Under the pieces are notes generated by a model. The model saw only the letters and a program-made list of their open reading frames with translations. It was not told the DNA's origin and made no database searches. Source: Bacteroides sp. ET71 (lineage in GTDB: Bacteria; Bacteroidota; Bacteroidia; Bacteroidales; Bacteroidaceae). Taken from it: a DNA stretch of 64,000 bases. Made by a program: the position numbers and the translations under genes. The first letter of the stretch is position 1. Every line of letters starts with the position of its first letter. Location: contig NZ_JAMBLS010000010.1 in the NCBI RefSeq assembly GCF_023336905.1, forward strand, positions 1 through 64,000, read 5' to 3'. Positions 16,316-24,965 of this stretch are shown one piece after another.

Positions 16316-17260
16316 TTATAATCGGAAGCCGCGCTTGCGTTTGGCTTTCTTTCTCCGTTTCAGTTCCGCTTCAAATGCTGCCTTGTCTGAGGTGTTGGAT
16401 GTCGGTGTCGGCATGAACAGTCCCAATCCCGCAGAATGTGATTCTTCAAAATCAGATGCCCGTTCTTGTACAGGAGATGCTGGTATGGCATTTTCCCTGA
16501 CTGTTTTCCGATATGAATAGGAGGGAGCGTATGTGTTTCTTTCCAGCTGGCGGTCAATAGCCAGATAGCTGAACTCCCGACTGATTTTTGAACCGGAAAA
16601 GGTATATTTCCCATATCCGAACTTTACCCCTTGAATGTCCCGTGTGGTGCGGCTAACTTTGAACCTCATGTCAATGCCGTATTCGGCAAGCGCGTCTTTC
16701 AGCTCGTTCCAGCTTTGGGCATTCTGCACTTCCGCTTTCAATGCCTTGTAGATTCGGTGCCTCGCTTTGTCGTATGGGCGCAACCGTTCTTCGTTCACAT
16801 GGTCTTTGCCTTGGGCAAAGTGCAGGCGGTATTTTGCCGTTAGCATCTTGCAGACCTTCTCGTTGCGATAGCGATCGTTCTTGTCACTGATAGTTTTGCC
16901 GTCATTGCCCACACGGTTGAACACGATATGACAATGTGCGTGCCTGCGGTCTGTATGACGGACTATGATGTATTGTGTGTTTCGGATACCCATCCGTTCC
17001 ATATACTCACGGGCGATTTTCAACATGAGTGCATCATCATTCCTTAGTCGCAGACTATCTTCCGAGGAGAAGCTGAGCGATGTATGTCCGACAACATTTT
17101 TTACCTTATCATTCAGCAAGGATTGCAGCTCAAACTGCTCAGCCATCTGTTCCGGTGAACCTTCCAATCCGACAGCTTCCAGAAGTCTTGCCTTTTCTTC
17201 TTTTAGCACATAGCGTACGCAGCCACCGAAGGAAGTTCCTTTTGTCAGTTTACCTATCAT
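16316..17260 (-). CDS. mobB: MobB-type relaxase (mobilisation nuclease)
   Basis: A 314-residue relaxase of the MOBP-like Bacteroidales type. It opens MIGKLTKGTSFGGCVRYVLKEEKARLL and has the metal-binding motif HTDRRHAHCHIVFNRV at residues 102-117. Such enzymes nick oriT and stay bound to the transferred strand. A basic tail (KRRKKAKRKRGFRL) ends the protein. It overlaps MobC by 11 bp, and an oriT-like region lies just upstream of MobC. A second MobB (29851-30777) shares its overall layout but is only moderately similar. Confidence 0.9.
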   Translation of the reverse strand: MIGKLTKGTSFGGCVRYVLKEEKARLLEAVGLEGSPEQMAEQFELQSLLNDKVKNVVGHTSLSFSSEDSLRLRNDDALMLKIAREYMERMGIRNTQYIIVRHTDRRHAHCHIVFNRVGNDGKTISDKNDRYRNEKVCKMLTAKYRLHFAQGKDHVNEERLRPYDKARHRIYKALKAEVQNAQSWNELKDALAEYGIDMRFKVSRTTRDIQGVKFGYGKYTFSGSKISREFSYLAIDRQLERNTYAPSYSYRKTVRENAIPASPVQERASDFEESHSAGLGLFMPTPTSNTSDKAAFEAELKRRKKAKRKRGFRL

Positions 17261-17564
17261 CTTTCAGTTGTTTGATGAGTTGTGAAATATGGTTCGAAAT
17301 CTCCACGCAGTGGTCAGCCACGGCAAAGAATCCGTAGGTGTTTGTCTGTTTAGCCAATTGGTTCAGATTAGTACTTTCGCCAATCAACTGACGGATGATA
17401 TGCAAGTGGTCGCAGGTGATACGTTCTCGTACCGACCCATGTTCAATGAGTGAACGTATGACCTCGCTTTTACTTCGTTTGCTGCGTCTGCTTAATGCTC
17501 CTAACCACGCCAACTGGTCATCGGTTAGGCGTAATGTAATCGTATTTCTCTTGTTCATTTTCAT
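17250..17564 (-). CDS. mobC: MobC/MobA-type relaxosome accessory protein
   Basis: A 104-residue ribbon-helix-helix-like protein: NTITLRLTDDQLAWLGALSRRSKRSKSEVIRSLIEHGSV, then RQLIGESTNLNQLAKQTN, the usual end motif of MobC family proteins that help the relaxase bind oriT. The start at MKMNKRN is preferred; it overlaps mobB by 11 bp at its end. The inverted repeats at 17618-17735 lie directly upstream, as in other Bacteroidales mobilisable elements. Confidence 0.85.
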   Translation of the reverse strand: MKMNKRNTITLRLTDDQLAWLGALSRRSKRSKSEVIRSLIEHGSVRERITCDHLHIIRQLIGESTNLNQLAKQTNTYGFFAVADHCVEISNHISQLIKQLKDDR

Positions 17565-17617
17565 TGCTTTTTAATTGTTGCAGTTGTGACCATCGGGAGC
17601 TGTTCCACCGGACTTCA

Positions 17618-17735
17618 GGGTGGGCAAGTTGTCGGGAAATGTAATACACCGACATAAACTTGCTTACCCTAAAAAGTTACGGTTTTCAGTCCTTACGGTC
17701 AGTATTGAAAACCCTCACTTTCGGTATGCCCGAAA
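17618..17735. other. oriT-like region of element A (inverted repeats)
   Basis: Three inverted repeats lie in the gap between DUF6371 and mobC. The first (17618-17635 with 17649-17669) pairs GGGTGGGCAAGTT with AACTTGCTTACCC and GTCGG with CCGAC. The second pairs GGTTTTCA (17681-17688) with TGAAAACC (17706-17713). The third pairs TTTCGG (17719-17724) with CCGAAA (17730-17735). A similar TTTCGG/CCGAAA hairpin occurs in the oriT-like region of the second mobilisation set. The position upstream of mobC-mobB supports oriT; the nick site is not identified. Confidence 0.55.
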
Positions 17736-17741
17736 CTTTGT

Positions 17742-18890
17742 TCAGGAGCTGTCCCGTTGTACGTTTACCAACTCCAAGCCAAGCGTTTCAATCAATGTTT
17801 TTAGGTGCGGATTCTTCCTGCTCATCGCTTGGAGAATTGCCTCGTCCGGCTGGATTTGCAGCAGGTAATCGGCAATGTCGTACCCTTCATTTCGTTCACT
17901 TTCGGGGGCATTTGTTTCGAGATAGTCGAAGAGTTGCACCTCGATTCCATGATTCCGCATCATCCCTATTTTGCTTTGCCAATAGCTGGTAGCTCCTAAA
18001 TCGGGAAACAAGACGGTACATCTTTTCGTCAAAGCCGAAAGACTGCTTTCATTGAAGCATCCGTTCTTTCCGCCCGAAGCGAGCCATAGATATTGTGGCA
18101 GATAATAGGAGGCGATAAGAGCTGTTTTCTCACTTTCGACTAATGCAACCGGACGGGTTTTATCAGTCGACAACAGGTGCTCGCCAAAGAAACATTGCTT
18201 CAGGTTAAAACCGGATTTATAGAGTAGGGAGTGCGCCCAAGTGATGTGATTGTGTGGCTCTTTTACTCTCTTTCCGGTTTCTGGATTGTAAAGCATTATC
18301 TTGCCTGTACGAACTTGGTTGTTGTGGTCAATCTGCCAAAACACGGTTGCTCCATCCCAATATCTGGATGAACCGACGCGATACTTTTTCATAAGGCTCA
18401 TGGCAGATGATTCTCCAAATTGGGAGGCCAGAAACTGATACAGCTTATTCGTTTTATAGCATTTCAAAGACCGCTTGACTATTTCTTCGTTGATGAAAGA
18501 AGTAGGAGTTGTCTTTATCTCACCTGGTTTCGGCAGAACTGACGAAGAACCTTTTTCAAGCAACATTTGTTTCGCTTCAGGTTTTTCATCAAAATAATTC
18601 CGCGGCGTGAAATGATAACCGCACTTCTGTTCATGGTCGCATCGCCCTACATGGTCGGGGAAGGATATTTGTTTCTCCGTATCGACATATCGAGAGAAAC
18701 ACCTCTTGCGATGGCAGGCAGGACACGTATGTCTGGTGGCAATACCTTTGTATGGCTCTAATATAAATCTATGTGCCGTCATTGTTTCAGTTCTTTTATG
18801 TGTGTCGTTATTGTCACTATTGTCGTTTTCAAGGTTGAAAGTGTCAAAAGTGACAAAAACGTCACGGGTTAATCTTTGAGTATTCTCCAT
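17742..18890 (-). CDS. DUF6371 domain protein (primase/TOPRIM-like, zinc-binding)
   Basis: A 382-residue protein. After a variable start it has the DUF6371 pattern: HRFILEPYKGIATRHTCPACHRKRCFSRYVDTEKQISFPDHVGRCDHEQKCGYHFTPRNYF, with two cysteine pairs that may hold zinc. The later part (LVESEKTALIASYYLPQYLWLASGGKNGCF ... VLFPDLGATSYW) looks like a TOPRIM fold, with Glu and an Asp. This suggests a primase-like role in element replication after transfer. The start could be MTAHRF (18782) rather than MENTQ, since the latter overlaps the upstream gene by 29 bp. It pairs with the DUF3987 gene upstream. Confidence 0.75.
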   Translation of the reverse strand: MENTQRLTRDVFVTFDTFNLENDNSDNNDTHKRTETMTAHRFILEPYKGIATRHTCPACHRKRCFSRYVDTEKQISFPDHVGRCDHEQKCGYHFTPRNYFDEKPEAKQMLLEKGSSSVLPKPGEIKTTPTSFINEEIVKRSLKCYKTNKLYQFLASQFGESSAMSLMKKYRVGSSRYWDGATVFWQIDHNNQVRTGKIMLYNPETGKRVKEPHNHITWAHSLLYKSGFNLKQCFFGEHLLSTDKTRPVALVESEKTALIASYYLPQYLWLASGGKNGCFNESSLSALTKRCTVLFPDLGATSYWQSKIGMMRNHGIEVQLFDYLETNAPESERNEGYDIADYLLQIQPDEAILQAMSRKNPHLKTLIETLGLELVNVQRDSS

Positions 18891-20238
18891 GTTTCTCTTT
18901 GCGGAACAGGATGCCGATGTTGTCGTTCAGGAACCGTTGCAGAGTACGTTCCTTCATGCCATTCTGTTCTGCAATATGTGTCGCCTGTGCCGTGGTGAAC
19001 GTACAGGGAAGCTGGCCGACAATGGTTTGTTGCTGGCTATTCAATACCACTTCGCTGATTATGTGTTGTACGCTCAAAGCGGACTCCTTGAAATACTCCG
19101 TCAGCCGTATGGCACGTTCCACAGTCAGCAAGTCAATGTAGGTTTTATCGCATTCACCACAAGTCCACCGTGCCAGTTGAATAATCAGACAGAAACGGAT
19201 GATGTATATTTCCAGCTTGCAATAAATGCTGACAATCGTGTCATTCCCTTCACGGTCGCATAATTCTGAGAAACGATGCAGCCATTCATATAGCCGTTTC
19301 TTTGCCTCTTCATCAAAGTGCAGGATATACGGTTCAACTTCTCCCTTGTCGTTGTAATTGCATTCCAAGCAGATAAACTTGTCAATGATGGCGTGCCATT
19401 CCTGTTCAATATCAGCAGGCAGTTCCTTATCATTCCAACGGGCTTTCTGTTGGAGATTGGGCATCACGAAAAGAATGCGGTCAATGAATCCGTTGCTTGA
19501 GCGCTCTCCTTTTGCCAATTCACCCAAAATCTTCTTCTGAATCGTACCAATGACCGATATGTACGGACGTTTGATGAAGATGGAACTCTTTGCGCTCTTA
19601 CGGTCGGAGATGGTTGTCTTTGCACTGAAAACCGAAAGCCAGAACTGTTCTTCCGAACCGTTGTTGTACCGGTTAAAATTCTTGAACCATGCAGACAATT
19701 CGTCTGCCCACAAGCAGAGTCCACGCTTGTTCTACGCATGGATAAGACTCAGTCCTTCGGGCGTAACGTCCGATACAAGGAAGCGTCTGCGGATGGGTTC
19801 CAACGGAAATTGCTCATATCCGCACTCCGCTCGTTCTTTCCGGCTCATGCTCATCTGTCGTTCATATTCGGCATACGCTTTTTCGTATTCCTGATTCTTC
19901 TGGTAATCGAAATCAAGGAATGGTTTCATAGCGAAGCTGAGTGGGTGACTTTTATTCGCTCCCGGTCTGCCTATCAATGCCATATAGAGGATAGGACTTT
20001 CATGCCAACCTTGTTTGATTTGAACAAGATGCGTGTTCCCGATTCCTACGGCGATGGCAGTAAGAATAGAGGCGGCAATATAGTCCGTAGGATAGCTGTG
20101 GCATTCATGTACCTCTCGTATGATACGCTGGATGCGGCTCGGAAAGATGCTGACGGGAAACTCGGTACCTGTCAGCTTCATGCTCATATCAATGGCTTTG
20201 TCCACTATCAACATTGGGTCAATCGTTTTCTTTTCCAT
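18862..20238 (-). pseudogene. DUF3987 protein interrupted by an in-frame amber codon
   Basis: Reading from 20238 the protein runs MEKKTIDPMLIVDKAID ... ALIGRPGANKSHPLSFAMKPF ... VSDVTPEGLSLIHA, then TAG at 19734-19732, and continues in the same frame with NKRGLCLWADELSAWFKNFNRYNNGSEEQFWLSVFSAKTTISD. This matches DUF3987 (primase-helicase-like, found in mobile elements) across the stop. Walker A-like GRPGANKS is before it and the DEL acidic motif is after it. A single base change (probably CAG to TAG) explains it. The second part could be translated alone from about 19713. The C-terminal half lacks other defects. Confidence 0.8.
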
Positions 20239-20249
20239 AATCCGAAAGA

Positions 20250-20621
20250 TTAGAAGTTTGTACGTGGTTTGGGCTTGCGGCGCATTCCGCTTTGCATATT
20301 TGCCAAGACTTCGTCATAATTCTGTTCCAAAGTTTTCTTCCGTCCGTTTTCAACCCATGCCAAGAGTTCATCTTCGTAGAAGTAGAGTTTCTTACCTTTC
20401 TTGTAAGCTGGCAATATGCCTTTCCGTACCAATGTATAAATCGTGGCTTTTGCCTTGTGGATGATGCGGCAGGCATCTTCGATTTCAATCAGTACACGAT
20501 TTTCGGACGATGACGGTTTCAATTCCGACACCATCTTTTTCAATTCAATGACCTGTTCGGTCAGATAACCTACCGCTTCGGGTAGCTTATCAAAGGTGAT
20601 TGTTTTCTCATTTTGCATCAT
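20250..20621 (-). CDS. HTH (excisionase-like) DNA-binding protein
   Basis: A 123-residue protein with a coiled start (GYLTEQVIELKKMVSELKP) and a MerR/excisionase-type winged helix: EIEDACRIIHKAKATIYTLVRKGILPAYKKGKKLYFYEDELLAWVENGRKKT. Such proteins in Bacteroidales mobile elements act in excision or regulation. It ends 12 bp before the DUF3987 start, so the two are likely co-transcribed. Confidence 0.85.
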   Translation of the reverse strand: MMQNEKTITFDKLPEAVGYLTEQVIELKKMVSELKPSSSENRVLIEIEDACRIIHKAKATIYTLVRKGILPAYKKGKKLYFYEDELLAWVENGRKKTLEQNYDEVLANMQSGMRRKPKPRTNF

Positions 20622-20648
20622 ATTACGTTGGATTTAGTGGTTTCAGAA

Positions 20649-21389
20649 TTAGGCAGATTGCTTCAAGGTAGTGTCAATCTTGATAGTACACTTCCCATCC
20701 AATCTTAATTTGCTTTTCAATGTGGAGATTTCGCTCTCTTTCAACGCTTCTGCAAATACACGTTTGATGAAAGTCGCTATTTGGATTCCACTCTTTGAGA
20801 ACTGATAGCCGATATTCCATCCAAAGTGCATCAGGTCAATGGTTCGGATGGCTGAGTCCACTTTGACGGTACGTACAACCTTTGGAATATCCTTGTCCGC
20901 ATGGAACAGACAAATGTATTCGCACAGAATGTTCAAGTCCTCTTCTTTCATATAGGGTGCAAAAGATTCGCGTGTGTAGGTCAGGACTGTAGTGAGCTTT
21001 TCTTGCTCGGCTTGTTCTTTGGCTTTCATAGCCGATAGCCGGATTTGTGCATAGTCCATACTGAGTGGAGGATTTGTGTCCGTCTCTTTGGTCCAAGATT
21101 CTTCTTCTGTCGTTTCTTTATCCTCTATTTCGACCTTGCCCTTCTTCCCATAATTCGGGAATTTAATAAACAGGGTTTCAAAGAAAGGAGAAAGAGTTTT
21201 CTTGAATAACTCTTGCAGGTTGATATAAATGGCCGTAAGCATCAGGGTACAGATCATAAATGCCACATAGCCATTAAATGCGTCAAGTCCATGATGGAGC
21301 ACCATTTGTCGTGCCATTGCACCAACAATTACATTTGCGCTGAATACTAACCATGTCAGCGTTTGTTTTTCCAATTTCTTTGTCTTCAT
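20649..21389 (-). CDS. Membrane-anchored hypothetical protein of element A
   Basis: About 246 residues. Two hydrophobic segments lie near the N-terminus (TWLVFSANVIVGAMA and VAFMICTLMLTAIYINL), followed by a charged linker (KVEIEDKETTEEESWTKETD) and a soluble C-terminal helical domain. The ATG at 21389 is preferred; the frame can extend three codons to a TTG. No family name is recognised; proteins of this layout occur beside HTH and DUF3987 genes in Bacteroidales mobilisable elements. It may be a membrane tether for the element or a stabilisation factor, which is inference. Confidence 0.65.
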   Translation of the reverse strand: MKTKKLEKQTLTWLVFSANVIVGAMARQMVLHHGLDAFNGYVAFMICTLMLTAIYINLQELFKKTLSPFFETLFIKFPNYGKKGKVEIEDKETTEEESWTKETDTNPPLSMDYAQIRLSAMKAKEQAEQEKLTTVLTYTRESFAPYMKEEDLNILCEYICLFHADKDIPKVVRTVKVDSAIRTIDLMHFGWNIGYQFSKSGIQIATFIKRVFAEALKESEISTLKSKLRLDGKCTIKIDTTLKQSA

Positions 21390-21605
21390 ATTTATCAATT
21401 TTAATTGTTTGCCTGCAAAAGTATATCGGTATGAACGAGTCCCAATCGATTCACTCTGTTGTGGCAGCGTTTGGCGTTATTAACTAAGACACAAGTTGCC
21501 ACAAGAATGATTACTTGGCTAATCCATGCACAAAAGTGTGGAATAGCTATCAAAGCAATTATATAGTATATACATAGTAAGTAATGATTTTTTTGAGAAG
21601 AGCAT

Positions 21606-21641
21606 AAAAAAGCCCGAAATGGCTGGACCAAATCGGGCTTT
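21606..21641 (-). terminator. Rho-independent terminator after the RhuM-like gene
   Basis: AAAGCCCGA (21609-21617) pairs with TCGGGCTTT (21633-21641). On the minus strand the stem is followed by a run of six Ts. It lies 15 bp after the stop of the RhuM-like gene at 21656-22021. Confidence 0.8.
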
Positions 21642-21655
21642 ACAGGGTTATCATA

Positions 21656-22021
21656 TCAGCAAAAGTGTTGTTCCTTTCCGGATAGGGGAATGAGTATCGG
21701 TATTTTAGAACGGTTTGGAGTGGATGTTTTTTGTATCAGCCATCTTCGGAACAATATGGAATGTCCTGTGTCAAAACGGAAAGATAGGGCAATGACCATC
21801 TCCATGTTATATACATCTGCATGATTCCCGTTCTCTAAACAAATATATCGGTGTATCTGAGATTCAATAAGAACTTCCTCTTTCAGAATACGTTTGATAG
21901 CATGATTGATGGAGACAGGTGTTACATAGAACAGGTCTGCTATCTCCCAAGAAGTCATCCAAATTTCATCATTTGGAATTATGATGGAATAGCCGTTGTT
22001 ATATATGATTCCTCGTTTCAT
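21656..22021 (-). CDS. Small RhuM-like/HTH protein next to integrase
   Basis: A 121-residue protein with the pattern NDEIWMTSWEIADLFYVTPVSINHAIKRILKEEVL ... RYICLENGNHADVYNMEMVIALSFRFDTGHSILFRRWL, which recalls the N-terminal HTH core of RhuM-like proteins and a following ENG...YNMEM segment. It stands directly after the integrase of element A (10-bp gap) and has its own terminator. Its likely role is regulation of integrase or excision, but that is inference. Confidence 0.65.
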   Translation of the reverse strand: MKRGIIYNNGYSIIIPNDEIWMTSWEIADLFYVTPVSINHAIKRILKEEVLIESQIHRYICLENGNHADVYNMEMVIALSFRFDTGHSILFRRWLIQKTSTPNRSKIPILIPLSGKEQHFC

Positions 22022-22031
22022 AAGTTTGTCT

Positions 22032-22196
22032 TTATTTGAGTGATATTTTATTAGCTGTTTCGCGCTTCTTTGTATTTATCAAATCCGCGTAGATTTGGGT
22101 CGTGGACACATTTTTATGTGTGAGCATCTTGGAAACGGTGTAGATGTCAGTGCCTAAAGAGATTTGGATTACGGCATAGGAGTGGCGAAAGCAGTG
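22032..22196 (-). pseudogene. C-terminal piece of element A integrase, cut off by element B
   Basis: From 22196 the minus strand encodes HCFRHSYAVIQISLGTDIYTVSKMLTHKNVSTTQIYADLINTKKRETANKISLK and stop, i.e. the HxxR box, GH-like and Tyr motifs of a tyrosine recombinase. Upstream of HCFRH the frame turns into unrelated sequence (SYILF and earlier). The missing N-terminal 320 residues are found 20.6 kb away at 42774-43724 on the same strand, ending in HISFHCFRH. Joining the two at the shared AAAGCAGTG restores a normal protein. Confidence 0.88.
22188..22196. other. Left attachment-site core of element B
   Basis: AAAGCAGTG is present here and at 42774-42782. Both copies lie in the integrase codons for HCFRH. 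Sequence outside the two copies joins into an uninterrupted integrase; sequence inside belongs to element B. Nine bases is the minimum shared core. Confidence 0.75.
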
Positions 22197-22321
22197 GAAC
22201 AGAATATAGGAAGCAAGTAGATGAAGGGATGAGAAAGGAAAACGTAATTGGTTGAATATGAGCAAAAGTTCTGTTTTTTGCTGAGATAATGGAAAGCAAA
22301 AATGGACAGGTTATTGCAGGT

Positions 22322-22381
22322 GTTCAGTTACCAGAATGTTAGTCGCCCAGTTACCTGAACCGAATAGGTAACAGACTGAAC
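22322..22381. repeat. Repeated and inverted motifs at the left end of element B
   Basis: CAGTTACC occurs twice in direct orientation (22325-22332, 22348-22355). An inverted partner, GGTAAC, is at 22367-22372, and the outer GTTCAG (22322-22327) pairs with CTGAAC (22376-22381). This lies between the attachment core and the first integrase gene, where arm-type sites for integrase or excisionase are expected. Function is inference. Confidence 0.45.
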
Positions 22382-22458
22382 AATAAAGAATCTGTCACAG
22401 AGGCTATTATTCACTGTATGTCAGCATTTTGCATATCAAAGGACGCTTATAAAATAGG

Positions 22459-22466
22459 TAATTTTG
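22459..22466 (+). promoter_or_regulatory. Putative -7 box before the tandem integrases
   Basis: TAATTTTG fits the TAnnTTTG consensus and lies about 20 bp upstream of the first integrase ATG at 22486. The -33 element is not convincing. Confidence 0.4.
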
Positions 22467-22485
22467 CCATTAAAAAAATAAGCGT

Positions 22486-23715
22486 ATGAAAGTAGAAAAA
22501 TTCAAGGTGCTGCTCTACCTGAAAAAGAGTGGTCTTGACAAATTCGGAAAGGCTCCGATAATGGGGCGAATAACGGTAAACAACACGATGGCGCAATTCA
22601 GTTGTAAGCTGTCATGTACTCCGGAGTTATGGAATCCAAGAGAAAGCCGACTGAATGGAAAGAGTAAAGAAGCCGTTGATATTAATGCGAAAATTGACCG
22701 GCTCTTGCTTTCGGTCAATTCTGCATTTGATTCACTTGTAGAACGTAAGATTGATTTTGACGCGACTGCCGTAAAAGAGCTTTTACAAGGAAGTGTAGAA
22801 ACCCAGATGACTCTGTTGAAACGGCTTGATATGCATATCGAGGATATGCGCTCAAGAATCGGTATTGATGTAGCTAAAAGCTCCATGTCAACATACATTT
22901 ACACCCGCAGGTATCTTGGCGAATTTATTCAAAAACGATTCAAGACAAGTGATGTTGCTTTTGGACAGTTGAATGAACACATCCCATGGGAGTTTCAGGA
23001 TTATATACTGAAGGACAAAGGACTTGCGGTAGATACGGCAAGACATTATCTGGCAATCCTGAAGAAAATCTGCCGGATGGCATTCAAGGAAGGACATGCG
23101 GAGAAGCGTTATTTTGTGAATTTCAAACTACCCCAAGAGAACCGGAAACCACCACGGGCTTTGAGTCGTGAGGATTTTGAGAAGATCCGTGATGTCGTAA
23201 TACCACCGGAAAGAATCACTCATAATATAGCCAGGGATTTATTTCTCTTTGCCTGTTATACAGGAGTTCCGTATGCGGATGCGGTTTCAATCACTGGAGA
23301 TAATATATACAAGGACGATAAAGGCGACTTATGGTTAAAGTATCTGAGAAAGAAGAATGAATATCTGGCCCGCGTCAAATTGCTGCCGGAGGCTATCGCT
23401 CTTATAGAAAAATATCGTTCGAATGACAGGGAAGAACTTTTCCCGATGATACACCACCCCAATATGAGACGACACATGAAAGGTTTGCGTGATTTGGCTG
23501 GCATAAGCTGTGATTTGGTCTATCACATGGGAAGACATACCTTCGGAAGTCTGATAACCCTTGAAGCTGGTGTTCCTATTGAAACAATCAGCAAAATGCT
23601 GGGTCATACCAATCTGACAACTACCCAGCTTTATGCAAGGGTAACTCCTAAAAAACTTTTCGAGGATATGGACAAATTCATCGAAGCAACGAGTGATATG
23701 AAACTGGTATTATAA
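22486..23715 (+). CDS. Tyrosine integrase 1 of element B
   Basis: A 409-residue recombinase of the Bacteroidales type. An arm-binding start (KVLLYLKKSGLDKFGKAPIMGRITVN) and SAM-like core domain precede the catalytic part: ACYTGVPYADAVSI (Pro at the usual ArgI position, so this Arg is missing, as known for IntDOT), YHMGRHTFGS for the HxxR-type box, and MLGHTNLTTTQLYARV with His and nucleophilic Tyr. It is the first gene inside element B and most likely carries out its integration together with the next gene, which starts 18 bp downstream. Confidence 0.9.
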   Translation: MKVEKFKVLLYLKKSGLDKFGKAPIMGRITVNNTMAQFSCKLSCTPELWNPRESRLNGKSKEAVDINAKIDRLLLSVNSAFDSLVERKIDFDATAVKELLQGSVETQMTLLKRLDMHIEDMRSRIGIDVAKSSMSTYIYTRRYLGEFIQKRFKTSDVAFGQLNEHIPWEFQDYILKDKGLAVDTARHYLAILKKICRMAFKEGHAEKRYFVNFKLPQENRKPPRALSREDFEKIRDVVIPPERITHNIARDLFLFACYTGVPYADAVSITGDNIYKDDKGDLWLKYLRKKNEYLARVKLLPEAIALIEKYRSNDREELFPMIHHPNMRRHMKGLRDLAGISCDLVYHMGRHTFGSLITLEAGVPIETISKMLGHTNLTTTQLYARVTPKKLFEDMDKFIEATSDMKLVL

Positions 23716-23733
23716 AACAAAAGTGAAAGAATC

Positions 23734-24912
23734 ATGAGAAGTACATATAAGCAACTGTATTATATAAACCGCAGTAAAGTCAAATCTGACGGGACTACAT
23801 CAATCATGTGCCGTATTACAATAGATGGAAAGGCTGTTGTATTATCAACCGGGTTGTATTGCCAGCAGGAAGAGTGGAACAGCAAGAAAGGGGAAATCAA
23901 AAACAACAGACTGAACGGGATGCTTGGTGAATATAAGAAACGCGTAGATGAAACTTATGCTGAACTGTTGAAAGTAAACGGTGTCATCAGTGCAGAGCTG
24001 CTGAAAACAGCTATGACAGGCGCGCTCGACATCCCAAAGTACATATTACAAGCAGGGGAGGTGGAACGGGAAACTCTAAAAATCCGTTCCATTCAAATAG
24101 ATTCAACCTCCAGTTACAGGCAATCAAAAATGTATCATTACTATCTGGGGGAATACATCCGTTCCCTGGGCAAGGAGGACATGCTTTTTACAGATATTAC
24201 CGAAGAGTTTGGCACCAATTTCATTTTGTATCTGAAAACAAATTACCCTCATAAGCCATCATACCGTAACCATTGTCTTTGCTGGCTGAAACGTCTGGTT
24301 TATCTTGCCGTGGATAACGGAATTTTGAGATATAATCCTTTGGATGATATAAAATATGAAAAGAAGGCACCTACAAAGCTCATGTATATAAGCAAGAATC
24401 AGCTTCAAGAGATAATGAGCCATCCAAAACCGGATCCACTACAGGAACTTGCAAGAAGAACCTTTATATTCTCATGCTTTTGCGGTTTGGCTTACGTTGA
24501 TGTACGCAACCTCTATCCACATCATATAGGTACAACTGCAGAAGGACGGAAATATATCAGAACATACCGCAAGAAAACAAGCGTTGAGTCATTTATACCA
24601 TTGCACCCGATAGCGGAGCAGATAATTTCCTTGTATAATACGACAGATGACAGTAAGCCCATTTTCCCGTTACCCATACGGAGTATGATTTGGTTTGAGA
24701 TACATGAATTGGGATTTTCCCTTCAGTTCAAGCATAACTTGTCATACCATCAAAGCCGCCATACTTTCGGTACCATGATGGTTTCTGCCGGAGTTCCCAT
24801 GGAAAGCATCTCAAAGATGATGGGCCATACAAATATCAGAACGACACAAGGATACGCAAAAGTTACAGATGACAAGATTTCAGAGGATATGGATAAACTA
24901 ATAAGAAAATAA
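23734..24912 (+). CDS. Tyrosine integrase 2 of element B
   Basis: A 392-residue recombinase in tandem with integrase 1. Catalytic segments: FSCFCGLAYVDVRNL (again lacking the first Arg), TYRKKTSVESFIPL, YHQSRHTFGTMMV and MMGHTNIRTTQGYAKV with the Tyr. Tandem integrase pairs that act together occur in some Bacteroidales elements. The gene ends 3 bp before a strong bidirectional terminator. The pair is moderately similar, suggesting an old duplication. Confidence 0.9.
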   Translation: MRSTYKQLYYINRSKVKSDGTTSIMCRITIDGKAVVLSTGLYCQQEEWNSKKGEIKNNRLNGMLGEYKKRVDETYAELLKVNGVISAELLKTAMTGALDIPKYILQAGEVERETLKIRSIQIDSTSSYRQSKMYHYYLGEYIRSLGKEDMLFTDITEEFGTNFILYLKTNYPHKPSYRNHCLCWLKRLVYLAVDNGILRYNPLDDIKYEKKAPTKLMYISKNQLQEIMSHPKPDPLQELARRTFIFSCFCGLAYVDVRNLYPHHIGTTAEGRKYIRTYRKKTSVESFIPLHPIAEQIISLYNTTDDSKPIFPLPIRSMIWFEIHELGFSLQFKHNLSYHQSRHTFGTMMVSAGVPMESISKMMGHTNIRTTQGYAKVTDDKISEDMDKLIRK

Positions 24913-24915
24913 TTA

Positions 24916-24964
24916 ATTACAATATAGCGCCAGTAATATTAAAATACTGGCGCTATATTGTAAT
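24916..24964. terminator. Perfect 20-bp-arm hairpin between convergent genes
   Basis: Bases 24916-24935 are the exact reverse complement of 24945-24964, around a 9-base loop. The stem holds GCGCCAGTA/TACTGGCGC with AT-rich outer parts. It separates the plus-strand integrases from the minus-strand PIN/membrane gene and probably ends both transcripts. Confidence 0.85.
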
Positions 24965-24965
24965 A

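Noticed and set aside
19732-19734. Genome-wide recoding of TAG as an amino acid
   Set aside because: Other genes in the window end in TAG with normal lengths, for example the methylase gene ending at 33710, so a single nonsense change is the simpler reading.
21401-21631. Short minus-strand open frame of 76 codons
   Set aside because: It runs through the terminator hairpin at 21606-21641 and has no protein-like pattern.
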